Positions 25,563 through 34,497 of a stretch of DNA of 64,000 nt are shown piece by piece. Both the position numbers and the translations under genes were made by a program. Below the pieces are notes generated by a model. That model saw only the letters and a program-made list of their open reading frames with translations, was not told where the DNA came from and ran no database searches. Numbering within the stretch: position 1 is the first letter of the stretch; each line of letters begins with the position of its first letter. This DNA is from Pseudooceanicola nanhaiensis DSM 18065 (GTDB taxonomy: Bacteria > Pseudomonadota > Alphaproteobacteria > Rhodobacterales > Rhodobacteraceae), in NCBI RefSeq assembly GCF_000688295.1, contig NZ_JHZF01000011.1, positions 652,288 to 716,287 on the forward strand. The letters are read 5' to 3'.

Positions 25563-25649
25563 CGGGCGACCGCCCCGGGAGGCGGCGCGGGCGCTTGTGG
25601 GTGCGGGGCGGGGCTTGTAGCGTGGCCGGGATCACGAAGGAGGAGCCGC

Positions 25650-27809
25650 ATGGTCGATAGGATCGAGGTCGAAGGGTTGCAGGTCGCGGCGGAGCTTCAC
25701 CGGTTCCTCGCCGAAGAGGCGCTGCCGGGCACGGGCGTGGCGGCGGACGATTTCTGGCGCGGTTTCGCCGCCATCGTCGCCGAACTGGGCCCGCGGAACC
25801 GGGCGCTCCTGGAAACGCGCGAGGCGCTCCAGCAGAAGATCGACGCCTGGCACCAGCAGCGCCGGGGCGAGGCCCACGACCCGGCCGCCTATCGCGCCTT
25901 CCTCGAGGAGATCGGCTATCTCGTCCCCGAGGGCGGGGATTTCACCATCGAGACCGGGAACATCGACCCCGAGATCGCCCGCATCGCCGGGCCGCAGCTC
26001 GTGGTGCCGGTGACCAATGCGCGCTACGCGCTGAACGCGGCGAACGCCCGCTGGGGCTCGCTCTACGATGCGCTCTACGGGACCGACGTGCTGGGCTCGC
26101 TGCCGCATGGCGGCGGCTACGACGCGGCGCGCGGCGCGCAGGTGATCGCCTGGGCCAAGGCGCATCTCGACGCGGCGGTGCCGCTCGCCAAGGGGTCGTG
26201 GAGCGATGCCAAGGGCCTCTCGATCAACAATGGCGGGCTGGCGGTGACCACCGAGGCGGGGCCGGTCGGGCTCAGGGACAGCGCGCAGTTCATCGGCTGG
26301 CGCGAGGAGGACCAGGCGCCGCTCTGCGTGATGCTGCGCAGGAACGGGCTCCTGATCGAGGTGGTGGTCGATCACGACACCCCCGTCGGCCGGACCGATC
26401 CGGCGGGCATTTCGGACGTGCGGCTCGAGAGCGCCGTCTCGGCGATCATGGATTGCGAGGACAGCGTCGCCGCGGTCGATGCGGCCGAGAAGGTCGGCGC
26501 CTACCGCAACTGGCTGGGCCTGATGAAGGGCGACCTGTCCGAGACCGTGGAGAAGGGCGGAAAGAGCTTCACCCGCCGGCTGGCGAAGGACCGCGAGTTC
26601 ACCCTGCCGGACGGAGAGATCCTGCGCGTGAAGACCCGCGCGCTGATGCTGGTGCGCAACGTCGGCCACCTGATGACCAACCCCGCGATCCTCGACGCCG
26701 AGGGCAACGAGGTCTTCGAGGGTCTGATGGACGCCGCGATCACCACCCTGATCGGGATCCACGACCTGACGAAATCGGGTGGGGACCGCAATTCGGTCGA
26801 GGGGTCGGTCTACGTGGTGAAGCCCAAGATGCACGGGCCCGAGGAAGTGGCCTTCGCGGACGAGCTCTTCTCCCGCGTCGAGGCGATGCTGGGGCTCAGG
26901 CCCTACACGGTGAAACTGGGGATCATGGACGAGGAGCGGCGCACCTCGGTCAACCTCGGGGAATGCATCCGCGCCGCGAAGCACCGGGTGGCCTTCATCA
27001 ACACCGGCTTCCTCGACCGGACGGGCGACGAGATCCACACCAGCATGGAGGCCGGGCCCTTCCTGCCGAAGGGCGAGATGAAATCGACCGCCTGGATCGC
27101 GGCCTACGAGGATCGCAACGTCGACATCGGGCTTGCCTGCGGGCTGAAGGGGCGCGCGCAGATCGGCAAGGGGATGTGGGCGATGCCCGACCGCATGGCC
27201 GAGATGCTGGAGGCCAAGATCGGCCATCCTCAGGCCGGGGCGAGCTGCGCCTGGGTGCCGTCGCCGACCGCCGCCACGCTGCACGCGACGCATTACCACA
27301 AGGTCGACGTGGCCGCCCGGCAGGCCGAGATCGCCAGGGGCGGGCCGCGCGGCACGCTGGACGATCTTCTGACGATCCCGCTGCTCTCGGGCCGCAACCT
27401 GCGCGACGAGGAGGTCGCCCGCGAGGTCGAGAACAACGCCCAAGGGATCCTCGGCTACGTGGTCCGCTGGGTCGACCAGGGGGTCGGGTGCTCCAAGGTG
27501 CCCGACATCAACGACGTGGGCCTGATGGAGGACCGCGCGACCTGCCGGATCTCGTCGCAGGCGCTGGCCAACTGGCTGCATCACGGGGTGGTGGACGAGC
27601 AGCAGGTGATGGCCGCGATGCGCAAGATGGCCGAGGTGGTCGACCGCCAGAACGCCGACGATCCGGCCTATCGCCCGATGGCGCCCGATTTCGACGGCTT
27701 CGCCTTCCAGGCGGCCTGCGACCTTGTCTTCAGGGGCCGGATGCAGCCCTCGGGCTATACGGAGCCGGTGCTGCACCGGCGCCGGCTCGAGATGAAGGCG
27801 GCGCGCTAA
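25650..27809 (+). CDS. glcB: Malate synthase G
   Basis: 719 residues, the full length of the G isoform. Conserved segments include [14 protein letters not shown] near residue 270 (metal site), [39 protein letters not shown] near 453 and the C-terminal active region [12 protein letters not shown]. It condenses glyoxylate with acetyl-CoA to malate in the glyoxylate/glycolate route. The ATG at 25650 follows AAGGAGGAG. It is monocistronic as far as visible, with a half palindromic repeat in its upstream region. Confidence 0.96.
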   Translation: MVDRIEVEGLQVAAELHRFLAEEALPGTGVAADDFWRGFAAIVAELGPRNRALLETREALQQKIDAWHQQRRGEAHDPAAYRAFLEEIGYLVPEGGDFTIETGNIDPEIARIAGPQLVVPVTNARYALNAANARWGSLYDALYGTDVLGSLPHGGGYDAARGAQVIAWAKAHLDAAVPLAKGSWSDAKGLSINNGGLAVTTEAGPVGLRDSAQFIGWREEDQAPLCVMLRRNGLLIEVVVDHDTPVGRTDPAGISDVRLESAVSAIMDCEDSVAAVDAAEKVGAYRNWLGLMKGDLSETVEKGGKSFTRRLAKDREFTLPDGEILRVKTRALMLVRNVGHLMTNPAILDAEGNEVFEGLMDAAITTLIGIHDLTKSGGDRNSVEGSVYVVKPKMHGPEEVAFADELFSRVEAMLGLRPYTVKLGIMDEERRTSVNLGECIRAAKHRVAFINTGFLDRTGDEIHTSMEAGPFLPKGEMKSTAWIAAYEDRNVDIGLACGLKGRAQIGKGMWAMPDRMAEMLEAKIGHPQAGASCAWVPSPTAATLHATHYHKVDVAARQAEIARGGPRGTLDDLLTIPLLSGRNLRDEEVAREVENNAQGILGYVVRWVDQGVGCSKVPDINDVGLMEDRATCRISSQALANWLHHGVVDEQQVMAAMRKMAEVVDRQNADDPAYRPMAPDFDGFAFQAACDLVFRGRMQPSGYTEPVLHRRRLEMKAAR

Positions 27810-27900
27810 GGCCCCGCGCGGACCAGCGGGCCGAAGCGCGCCCTGCGCGGACCCGGCTCTCTGCCCATTCGGCGGGCAGGCGCGCGCACTCTGCGCTGAC

Positions 27901-27934
27901 GCACATGGTTGCCTGTTTATCTGGCGCCATGTGC
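27901..27934. promoter_or_regulatory. 8-bp inverted repeat upstream of the PuuD-type gene
   Basis: GCACATGG (27901-27908) and CCATGTGC (27927-27934) form a perfect inverted repeat with 18 bases between, 40 bases before the PuuD-type start. Each half is near-palindromic itself. It may be an operator for a local regulator; the 26-base centre spacing is about two and a half helical turns. Confidence 0.35.
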
Positions 27935-27973
27935 ACGTTACATTGGCGGAACCGCAATCGAGCAGGATTCATC

Positions 27974-28753
27974 ATGTCGCGCCCCCGTGTCGGGATCATC
28001 ACGAACCAGAACGTCGTCGACAACCAGTACCGGACCCATTCAGGCGGGGTGATGAACACCCAGGCCGTGGCCGAGGTATCGGGCTGCATGCCGCTGCTGA
28101 TCCCCGCCGATCCGCGCTTCGTCTCGGTCGAGGAACTGCTGGAGAGCTTCGATGGCTTCGTCCTGACCGGCGGGCGTCCGAACGTGCATCCCGAGGAATA
28201 CGGCGAGGCCCCGACCGAGGCGCATGGCGCCTTCGACCGCAACCGCGACGCGATCACCCTGCCGCTGGTGCGGGCCTGCGTCGAGCGCGGGCAGCCCTTC
28301 CTCGGCATCTGCCGCGGGTTCCAGGAGGTCGCGGTCGCCATGGGGTCTACCCTGCACCCCGAGATCCGCGAGATCCCGGGCCGGCTGAACCACCGGATGC
28401 CGCCCGACGGCACGATCGAGGAAAAGTTCGCGCTGCGCCACAAGGTGACCTTCACCGAGGGCGGCGTGTTCCACCAGCTCATGGGCGCGCAGGAGGTGAT
28501 GACCAACACGCTGCACGGGCAGGGCGTCACCCGGCCCGGCAAGCGCTTCCGGATCGACGGCTATGCCCCCGACGAGACGCCCGAAGCGGCCTATGTCGAC
28601 GGGGCCAAGGGGTTCACGCTCTCGGTCCAGTGGCACCCGGAATACAACGCCGCCGCGGATCCGGTCTCGCGCCCGCTGTTCGAGTCCTTCGGCGATGCCG
28701 CCCGGGCCTGGGCCGAGGGTCGGATGGCCCGCCCCGTGCTCCAGAGCGCCTAG
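27974..28753 (+). CDS. Gamma-glutamyl-gamma-aminobutyrate hydrolase family protein (PuuD-like)
   Basis: 259 residues, class I glutamine-amidotransferase fold. The nucleophile is C113 in GICRGFQE and the His-Glu pair is in VQWHPEY near residue 217; DGFVLTGGRPNVHPEEYGE is the family's conserved loop. PuuD releases GABA from gamma-glutamyl-GABA in putrescine use, and relatives cut other gamma-glutamyl conjugates. The ATG at 27974 follows AGCAGGA. No other putrescine gene is present, so the substrate may differ. Confidence 0.87.
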   Translation: MSRPRVGIITNQNVVDNQYRTHSGGVMNTQAVAEVSGCMPLLIPADPRFVSVEELLESFDGFVLTGGRPNVHPEEYGEAPTEAHGAFDRNRDAITLPLVRACVERGQPFLGICRGFQEVAVAMGSTLHPEIREIPGRLNHRMPPDGTIEEKFALRHKVTFTEGGVFHQLMGAQEVMTNTLHGQGVTRPGKRFRIDGYAPDETPEAAYVDGAKGFTLSVQWHPEYNAAADPVSRPLFESFGDAARAWAEGRMARPVLQSA

Positions 28754-28762
28754 AGCTCCGCG

Positions 28763-28918
28763 TCAATCGTCGGAGGATTGCCGTCCCGGTCGCGGGGGGC
28801 CCAGTTCGCGCGTGACGCGTAAGCGCAGCACGCGCGCCTGGACCGACCGCATCGCCAGCAAGTCGCTTCCGTGGATGACGGTGTAGTCCACCGCCCGGAT
28901 ATGGTCGAAGGGCGAGGT
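28763..28918 (-). pseudogene. Remnant of a VOC/glyoxalase-family gene (N-terminal fragment)
   Basis: Immediately after the SDR gene, on the same strand and starting inside its stop codon, a frame reads PFDHIRAVDYTVIHGSD then LLAMRSVQARVLRLRVTRELGP before a stop. The first part matches the beta-alpha start of VOC family dioxygenase/glyoxalase domains (F-D-H-I-x-x-V-D-Y-T-V-I), and the second keeps the V-T-R-E-L-G-P spacing. The rest of the roughly 120-residue domain is absent and the start is CTG rather than ATG. It is best read as the decayed N-terminus of a gene that was co-transcribed with the SDR. Confidence 0.45.
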
Positions 28919-29670
28919 CAGAACTGGCCGCCGCCGATATGGATCTCGGTCCCGTTCACGCTTTCGCTCAGCGGGTTGCAGAGCCAGAGCGCCGCGGCCG
29001 CGATCTCCTCGGGCCGGATCAGGCGCTTGTGGCGGTTCACATCGACCATCATGCCGCGCGCCTCTTCGCTGCTCGCGCCGGTCCGTTCGGCGATCGAGGC
29101 GGTGTTGCGCTCGACGATGGGGGTGTCGACATAGCCCGGGCAGATCGAATTGAACGTGTAGGGCTGGCCGAGGAAATCCTCGCCGAAGGAGCGCATCATC
29201 CCGATCACCCCGTGCTTGGAGGCGGAATAGGCACCGGCACCGGCCGAGCCCTTGATCCCGGCAATGGACGAGACCGCGATGACCCGGCCCCAATCGGTGT
29301 CGAGCATCGAGCGCAGGCTCTCGCGCACCGTGTAGAAGCAACCGTCGAGGTTGGTGGCCATGATCTTCCGCCAGAAGGCGCCGTCGGTCTTGTGCAGCTT
29401 GCGGCCCTCGGCGATGCCGGCATTGGCCACGCAGACCTGCACCGGGCCGCGCGCCTCGACCGCGGCGGCGGTCACGTCGCGGACCTGCGCCTCGTCGGTG
29501 ACGTCCATCACCATGGGGAACATGCCGTCTTCGGCCACGTCCTCCAGCACCTCCAGCCGGCGTCCGGTGATCGTGACCTTCGCGCCTTCGGCCACGAGGG
29601 CCCGCGCAATGGCCAGCCCGATGCCGGTGCCGCCGCCGGTGACGATCGCGTGCTTGCCTTCGAGATACAT
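28918..29670 (-). CDS. Short-chain dehydrogenase/reductase, 3-hydroxybutyrate dehydrogenase-like
   Basis: 250 residues. Cofactor motif TGGGTGIG is near residues 12-19, the ANAGIAE motif near 84, and SSIAGIKGSAGAGAYSASKHG carries the catalytic Ser, Tyr and Lys near residues 134-156. The C-terminus GTEIHIGGGQF is the usual SDR end with the GG turn. Relatives include 3-hydroxybutyrate and 3-oxoacyl reductases. The start at 29670 follows GAGGAGGATG. The gene appears to end an operon whose last member has decayed into the fragment downstream. Confidence 0.88.
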   Translation of the reverse strand: MYLEGKHAIVTGGGTGIGLAIARALVAEGAKVTITGRRLEVLEDVAEDGMFPMVMDVTDEAQVRDVTAAAVEARGPVQVCVANAGIAEGRKLHKTDGAFWRKIMATNLDGCFYTVRESLRSMLDTDWGRVIAVSSIAGIKGSAGAGAYSASKHGVIGMMRSFGEDFLGQPYTFNSICPGYVDTPIVERNTASIAERTGASSEEARGMMVDVNRHKRLIRPEEIAAAALWLCNPLSESVNGTEIHIGGGQF

Positions 29671-29770
29671 GACATCCTCCTCTTTCAGCGCCAACTTATC
29701 CGCTGTGCCCCGAGAGGCAAGGCGGCGAATGGGCATGGCAGGGGGAGGGCAGGCAGGCTAGGGTGAGGCC

Positions 29771-30223
29771 ATGCGCAAGTGGATCGACATACCTCCGGTC
29801 TGGCTCCTCGGGGCGCTGTGCCTCGCCTGGGCGCAGGCGCAGTACCTGTCGCTGGGGCTGGGCTTCGGCACGACGTGGGGCCGCTTCCTGGGCGGGCTCC
29901 TGGTCGGGGGCGGGCTGGTCCTGATCCTGCTGGCCGCGTCCGAGATGCGGCGGCAGCGGACGACGATCCTGCCCCGGCAGCAGGCCGCGCGGCTGGTGCA
30001 GTCGGGCATCTTCAGCCGGACGCGCAACCCGATCTACCTGGGCGACACGCTGATCCTCGCGGGCATGATCTTGTATTGGGGGGCGGTGCTATCGCTACCA
30101 TTGGTGCCGATCTTCCTCTGGGTCATTGAAAAACGCTTCGTCCTGCCCGAAGAAGATCACCTGAGGAGGAAATTCCGCGCCGATTACGCCCGCTACAGCC
30201 TCAAGGTGCGGAGATGGGTTTGA
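29771..30223 (+). CDS. Isoprenylcysteine carboxyl methyltransferase-family membrane protein
   Basis: 150 residues with three or four hydrophobic helices and the conserved C-terminal core TRNPIYLGDTLILAGMILYWGA followed by EEDHLRRKFRADYARYSLKVRRWV, which holds the SAM-binding Arg, Asn and Tyr of PEMT/ICMT-type methyltransferases. Such small bacterial members methylate unknown lipids or small molecules in the inner membrane. It lies divergent from the SDR gene with 100 bases between. Confidence 0.8.
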   Translation: MRKWIDIPPVWLLGALCLAWAQAQYLSLGLGFGTTWGRFLGGLLVGGGLVLILLAASEMRRQRTTILPRQQAARLVQSGIFSRTRNPIYLGDTLILAGMILYWGAVLSLPLVPIFLWVIEKRFVLPEEDHLRRKFRADYARYSLKVRRWV

Positions 30224-30229
30224 CACCAT

Positions 30230-30278
30230 GCGCAAGAACGTGCATCCCGTCCGATGAGAATGCGCAACAATATTGCGC
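30230..30278. promoter_or_regulatory. GCGCAA repeats upstream of pntA
   Basis: GCGCAA occurs at 30230-30235 and 30262-30267, and as its reverse complement TTGCGC at 30273-30278, so the last two form an inverted repeat with a 5-base loop. They lie 77 to 125 bases before the pntA start. A TTGACA at 30220-30225 lies just upstream but without a good -10. These could be regulator half-sites. Confidence 0.3.
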
Positions 30279-30354
30279 GATGCAGAATTAACGGCTGCGC
30301 CGGGCACCGACCCCCGGTGCGGCATTGCCTTTGTCCTGAAGGGAGAAGACAGAC

Positions 30355-31929
30355 GTGAAGATCGGAACGCCAAAGGAAGTGTTCGAAGGGGAGGCGCGGG
30401 TCGCGATGACCCCGGATTCCGCCCTCCAGCTTCAGAAGCTGGGCCACGAATGCTTCATCGAAACCGGCGCCGGCGTCAGGGCCGGGTTCCTTGATTCCGC
30501 CTATGAAGAGGCCGGAGTGACCGTGCTGGACAGCGCCGCCGCCCTCTGGGAGACGGCGGACATCATCGCCAAGGTGCGCCCGCCCTCGGACGAGGAAGCC
30601 GGACGCCTCACCGCGGACAAGACGCTGATCTCGTTCTTCTACCCGGGATCGAACGAAGCGCTGATGGAGCTCTGCAAGTCCAAGGGCGCCAGCGTCATCG
30701 CGATGGACATGGTGCCCCGCATCAGCCGCGCGCAGAAGATGGACGCGCTGTCCTCGATGGCCAATATCGCGGGCTACCGCGCGGTGATCGAGGCCGGCAA
30801 CAACTTCGGCCGCTTCTTCACCGGCCAGGTGACCGCCGCGGGCAAGGTGCCTCCGGCCAAGGTGCTGATCGTCGGCGCCGGGGTCGCGGGTCTGGCCGCG
30901 ATCGGCACCTCGACGTCGCTGGGCGCGATCACCTACGCCTTCGACGTGCGGCCCGAAGTGGCCGAGCAGATCGAGTCGATGGGCGCCGAGTTCGTCTATC
31001 TCGACTTCGAGGAGGCGGCGCAGGACGGCGCGGCCACCGGCGGCTACGCGGCGCCCTCCAGCCCCGAGTTCCGCGAGGCCCAGCTCAAGAAGTTCCGCGA
31101 GCTGGCGCCCGACATCGACATCGTCATCACCACCGCCCTCATCCCGAACCGGCCCGCGCCGGTGCTCTGGACCAGGGACATGGTCGAGATGATGAAGCCG
31201 GGTTCGGTCATCGTGGACCTCGCCGCCGAGCGCGGCGGGAACTGCGAACTGACCAGGCCGGACGAGAAGCTCGTGACCGACAACGGCGTGACCATCGTCG
31301 GCTACACGGATTTCCCGAGCCGGATGGCGACGCAATCCTCGGCGCTCTACGCGACCAACGTGCGCCACATGCTGACGGACCTGACGCCCGAGAAGGACGG
31401 GGTGATCAACCACAACATGGAAGACGACGTGATCCGCGGCGCGACCATCGCGCACGCGGGCGAGATCACCTTCCCCCCGCCGCCTCCGAAGGTGCAGGCC
31501 ATCGCGGCCCAGAAGCCCAAGGAGAAGCCGAAGGAGCTCACGCCCGAGGAACGCCGCGCCAACGAGGTCGCGGCCTTCAAGGCGCAGACCAAGCAGCAGG
31601 TCGGCCTTCTGGCCATCGGCGGCGGTCTGATCCTGCTGGCCGGTCTCTATGCGCCGGCGAGCTTCATGCAGCACTTCATCGTCTTCGTGCTGTCGGTCTT
31701 CGTCGGCTTCCAGGTGATCTGGAACGTCAGCCATTCGCTGCACACGCCGCTGATGGCCGTGACCAACGCGATCTCCTCGATCATCATCCTCGGCGCGCTG
31801 ATGCAGATCGGCTCGGGGAGCTTCATCGTGATCGTGCTGGCGGCGCTGTCGGTCTTCATGGCCGGGATCAACATCTTCGGGGGTTTCCTCTTGACACGGC
31901 GCATGCTTGCCATGTTCCAGAAATCGTAA
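30355..31929 (+). CDS. pntA: NAD(P) transhydrogenase subunit alpha
   Basis: 524 residues. The NAD-binding dI domain holds the conserved RISRAQKMDALSSMANIAGYRAV loop near 120 and the Rossmann motif GAGVAGLAA near 175. The C-terminal fifth (from about 420) has four transmembrane helices, so this is the long single-chain alpha subunit rather than the split form. With PntB it couples proton entry to hydride transfer from NADH to NADP. Translation starts at GTG, 30355, after AGGGAGAAG. pntB follows after 15 bases. Confidence 0.95.
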   Translation: MKIGTPKEVFEGEARVAMTPDSALQLQKLGHECFIETGAGVRAGFLDSAYEEAGVTVLDSAAALWETADIIAKVRPPSDEEAGRLTADKTLISFFYPGSNEALMELCKSKGASVIAMDMVPRISRAQKMDALSSMANIAGYRAVIEAGNNFGRFFTGQVTAAGKVPPAKVLIVGAGVAGLAAIGTSTSLGAITYAFDVRPEVAEQIESMGAEFVYLDFEEAAQDGAATGGYAAPSSPEFREAQLKKFRELAPDIDIVITTALIPNRPAPVLWTRDMVEMMKPGSVIVDLAAERGGNCELTRPDEKLVTDNGVTIVGYTDFPSRMATQSSALYATNVRHMLTDLTPEKDGVINHNMEDDVIRGATIAHAGEITFPPPPPKVQAIAAQKPKEKPKELTPEERRANEVAAFKAQTKQQVGLLAIGGGLILLAGLYAPASFMQHFIVFVLSVFVGFQVIWNVSHSLHTPLMAVTNAISSIIILGALMQIGSGSFIVIVLAALSVFMAGINIFGGFLLTRRMLAMFQKS

Positions 31930-31944
31930 GCGGGAGGTCGAGAC

Positions 31945-33444
31945 ATGGACTTCGGTTTCACAACGGCGGCCTACGTGGTCGCGGCCGTTCTCTTCATCCT
32001 CTCGCTGGGCGGTCTGTCGGGCCAGGAGAGCGCCAAGCGGGCCGTCTGGTACGGCATCGTGGGCATGGCGCTCGCCGTGGTCGCGACGCTCGTCGGGCCG
32101 GGCAGCGGCTTCTGGCTGCTGTCGCTGATCCTGATCGCGGCCGGCGGCGCCTGCGGGGTCTACGTGGCGCAGCGCGTCCAGATGACCGAGATGCCGCAGC
32201 TGGTCGCCGCGATGCATTCGCTGGTCGGTCTCGCGGCGGTCTTCGTGGGCTACAACGCGCATATCGAGATCGGCCGGGTCGCCGCGATCATGGCCGACAA
32301 CGGGATCCCCTTCCCGGTGCCGCATGAGGGCTACGCGGGCGAGCTCGCGCTGCGCTATCACGCGGTCGAGGAGGGCTTCCGCGGCTTCGCCGCCATCGTC
32401 GCGCACAAGACGGGCGTCGAGATCAACATCCTCAGGGTCGAGCTCTTCCTCGGCGTCTTCATCGGCGCGGTGACCTTCACCGGCTCGGTGATCGCCTACG
32501 GCAAGCTGGCTGGCAGGGTGACCTCGGCGGCGACCAAGCTGCCGGGCGGCCATCTCCTGAACGCGGCCGCGGCGGCGCTCTCGGTGCTCTGCCTGATCTG
32601 GTACCTGTCGTCGGGCGGTTTCTTCCCGCTCTTCATCATGACGCTCTGCGCGCTCTTCATCGGCTATCACCTGATCATGGGCATCGGCGGCGCCGACATG
32701 CCGGTGGTCGTCTCGATGCTCAACTCGTATTCGGGCTGGGCGGCGGCGGCGATCGGCTTCAGCCTCGGCAACGACCTCCTCATCGTGGTCGGTGCGCTCG
32801 TCGGCTCCTCGGGTGCGATCCTGTCCTACATCATGTGCAAGGCGATGAACCGGAGCTTCGTCTCGGTGATCCTCGGCGGCTTCGGTTCGACCGGCGGCCC
32901 GGCGATGGAGGTCGAGGGCGAGCAGGTGGCGATCGACGTCGACGGCGTGGCCCAGGCGCTCGAAGAGGCCGACAGCGTGATCATCGTGCCGGGCTACGGC
33001 ATGGCGGTGGCGCAGGCGCAGCAGAACGTGGCCGAGCTGACCCGCAAGCTGCGCGGGCAGGGCAAGGAGGTGCGTTTCGCGATCCACCCCGTGGCGGGCC
33101 GTCTGCCGGGGCACATGAACGTGCTCCTGGCCGAGGCCAAGGTGCCCTATGACATCGTGCTCGAGATGGACGAGATCAACGACGATTTCCCCGATACGGA
33201 CGTCGTCATCGTCATCGGCTCGAACGACATCGTGAACCCGGCGGCGCAGGACGATCCGAATTCGCCGATCGCCGGGATGCCGGTGCTCGAGGTCTGGAAG
33301 GCCAAGACCGTCTTCGTGTCCAAGCGCGGGCAGGGGACCGGCTATTCCGGCATCGAGAACCCGCTGTTCTACAAGGACAACACGCGGATGTATTACGGCG
33401 ACGCGAAGGACTCGATCGGCGCGCTGCTGAACAAGCTGGGCTGA
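31945..33444 (+). CDS. pntB: NAD(P) transhydrogenase subunit beta
   Basis: 499 residues. The first 300 hold about nine transmembrane helices with conserved segments such as [20 protein letters not shown] and [15 protein letters not shown]-like [21 protein letters not shown]. The C-terminal NADP-binding dIII domain contains [21 protein letters not shown] and [12 protein letters not shown]. It forms the proton channel and NADP site of the enzyme in the inner membrane. The start follows GGGAGG. A strong terminator lies 22 bases after the stop. Confidence 0.96.
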   Translation: MDFGFTTAAYVVAAVLFILSLGGLSGQESAKRAVWYGIVGMALAVVATLVGPGSGFWLLSLILIAAGGACGVYVAQRVQMTEMPQLVAAMHSLVGLAAVFVGYNAHIEIGRVAAIMADNGIPFPVPHEGYAGELALRYHAVEEGFRGFAAIVAHKTGVEINILRVELFLGVFIGAVTFTGSVIAYGKLAGRVTSAATKLPGGHLLNAAAAALSVLCLIWYLSSGGFFPLFIMTLCALFIGYHLIMGIGGADMPVVVSMLNSYSGWAAAAIGFSLGNDLLIVVGALVGSSGAILSYIMCKAMNRSFVSVILGGFGSTGGPAMEVEGEQVAIDVDGVAQALEEADSVIIVPGYGMAVAQAQQNVAELTRKLRGQGKEVRFAIHPVAGRLPGHMNVLLAEAKVPYDIVLEMDEINDDFPDTDVVIVIGSNDIVNPAAQDDPNSPIAGMPVLEVWKAKTVFVSKRGQGTGYSGIENPLFYKDNTRMYYGDAKDSIGALLNKLG

Positions 33445-33465
33445 GCCGATCCCTCGGGATGAAGG

Positions 33466-33495
33466 AAAGGGCGGTCCCCCGGGGGCCGCCCTTTT
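33466..33495 (+). terminator. Rho-independent terminator of pntAB
   Basis: AAAGGGCGG and CCGCCCTTTT form the stem around a short C/G-rich loop, with the run of T at the end. Position directly after pntB and the poly-T tail make this the end of the pnt transcript. Confidence 0.85.
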
Positions 33496-33510
33496 CCTGT
33501 GTGGAAAGAT

Positions 33511-33555
33511 CCGGGGCGCTGCCCCGGACCCCGGAGTATTTCCGGAAAGATGAAG
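33511..33555 (+). repeat. Copy E of dispersed palindromic repeat, single arm
   Basis: A 7-bp hairpin CCGGGGC/GCCCCGG (33511-33527) is followed by CCCCGGAGTATTT and GGAAAGATGAAG, a diverged half of the repeat seen at 3183, 25529, 45964 and 53697. It lies between the convergent pntB and glutaredoxin-fusion genes, just past the pnt terminator. Confidence 0.65.
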
Positions 33556-33635
33556 ATGCGGGCCTGGAGCAGATCGGGCCGGAAGCCGTGCGGCCAAGGT
33601 CCGCCTGACGGTCCTGCCGGGCGCAGGTCCCGCGG

Positions 33636-34424
33636 TCAGATCACCAGCTTCGCCAGCGTCCAGGCGCCCATGACCATCATCATGAGGTTCTCGGTCAGCG
33701 AGACGAAGCCGAGCGGCACGTTCGAGCCGCCGCCGACGCAGGCGCATTTCAGCTCGCGCTTGTCGATGTAGACCGCCTTGAAGACGGAGACCGCCCCGAC
33801 CGTCCCGATGAAGAGCGCCAGCGGCCCCGAGAGCCAGGGCAGCACGCCCGCGATCATCAGCAGGCCCGCCAGTGTCTCTCCGTAGGGGTAGACGTAGCCG
33901 TAGGGGACCCATTTCCGCGCGAGCAGGTCGTAGTTCAGGAACATGGTCGAGAAGCTCTCGACGTCCTGCAGCTTCTGAATGCCGAGCAGGACCATCGAGA
34001 TCGCGATGAAGGTGGTGAGCGTCCGGAGCGAGACGAGCGGCGCGCCGGCGAGCCACATGACGGCGAGCGCCATCAGGAAGCCGGTTGCGAAGATCGCGAT
34101 CACCGGGCGGTAGGAGGTCTCGTCCTCGCCCTTCAGCGCCTGCCCGAAGAAGGCGCGCAGGTCGTCGTAGCCGCCGATCCGCTCGCCGCCGATGAAGGTC
34201 TGGGGCGTGGTCTTTACCCCGTGCTTCTCCATGAAGGCGTCGGTTTCGGCGCGGGTGGTGAGGTGGTGATCCTCGACCTCGTAGCCTTCGTGCTCCAGCA
34301 GCCACTTCGATTTCCGCCCGAAGGGACAGAGGTGATCCGGCATCACCATGCGATAGAGGACCGCGCGGGGTTTCGCGTCGGCCTTCGGGTCGGATCGGCT
34401 CTGGGAGAGGGTGGTGTCGGTCAT
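33636..34424 (-). CDS. Glutaredoxin domain fused to a MauE/DoxX-type membrane domain
   Basis: 262 residues in two parts. Residues 20 to about 95 form a glutaredoxin fold with a CPFG active site (C33, second cysteine replaced by Gly) and TPQTFIGGERIGGYDDL. From about 105 on come four membrane helices with the MauE-type loop ELKCACVGGGSNVPLGF between the last two. Glutaredoxin would face the cytoplasm and deliver or accept electrons to or from the membrane part, as in VKOR/MauE-like redox relays. It stands alone, convergent with pntB. What it reduces is not known. Confidence 0.8.
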   Translation of the reverse strand: MTDTTLSQSRSDPKADAKPRAVLYRMVMPDHLCPFGRKSKWLLEHEGYEVEDHHLTTRAETDAFMEKHGVKTTPQTFIGGERIGGYDDLRAFFGQALKGEDETSYRPVIAIFATGFLMALAVMWLAGAPLVSLRTLTTFIAISMVLLGIQKLQDVESFSTMFLNYDLLARKWVPYGYVYPYGETLAGLLMIAGVLPWLSGPLALFIGTVGAVSVFKAVYIDKRELKCACVGGGSNVPLGFVSLTENLMMMVMGAWTLAKLVI

Positions 34425-34497
34425 GGCGGGGCTCCGTCCTGTGTCTCGGATATCCCGAGATCAACGTGGAGCCCCGCCGAACCGTTCCGCTGGCGCC

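Noticed and set aside
30193-34464. Very long minus-strand open frame (over 1,400 codons) opposite pntAB
   Set aside because: It is an antisense shadow of GC-rich coding DNA: composition is dominated by Arg, Asp, Gly and His, with no domains, and it covers the well-supported pntA and pntB genes.
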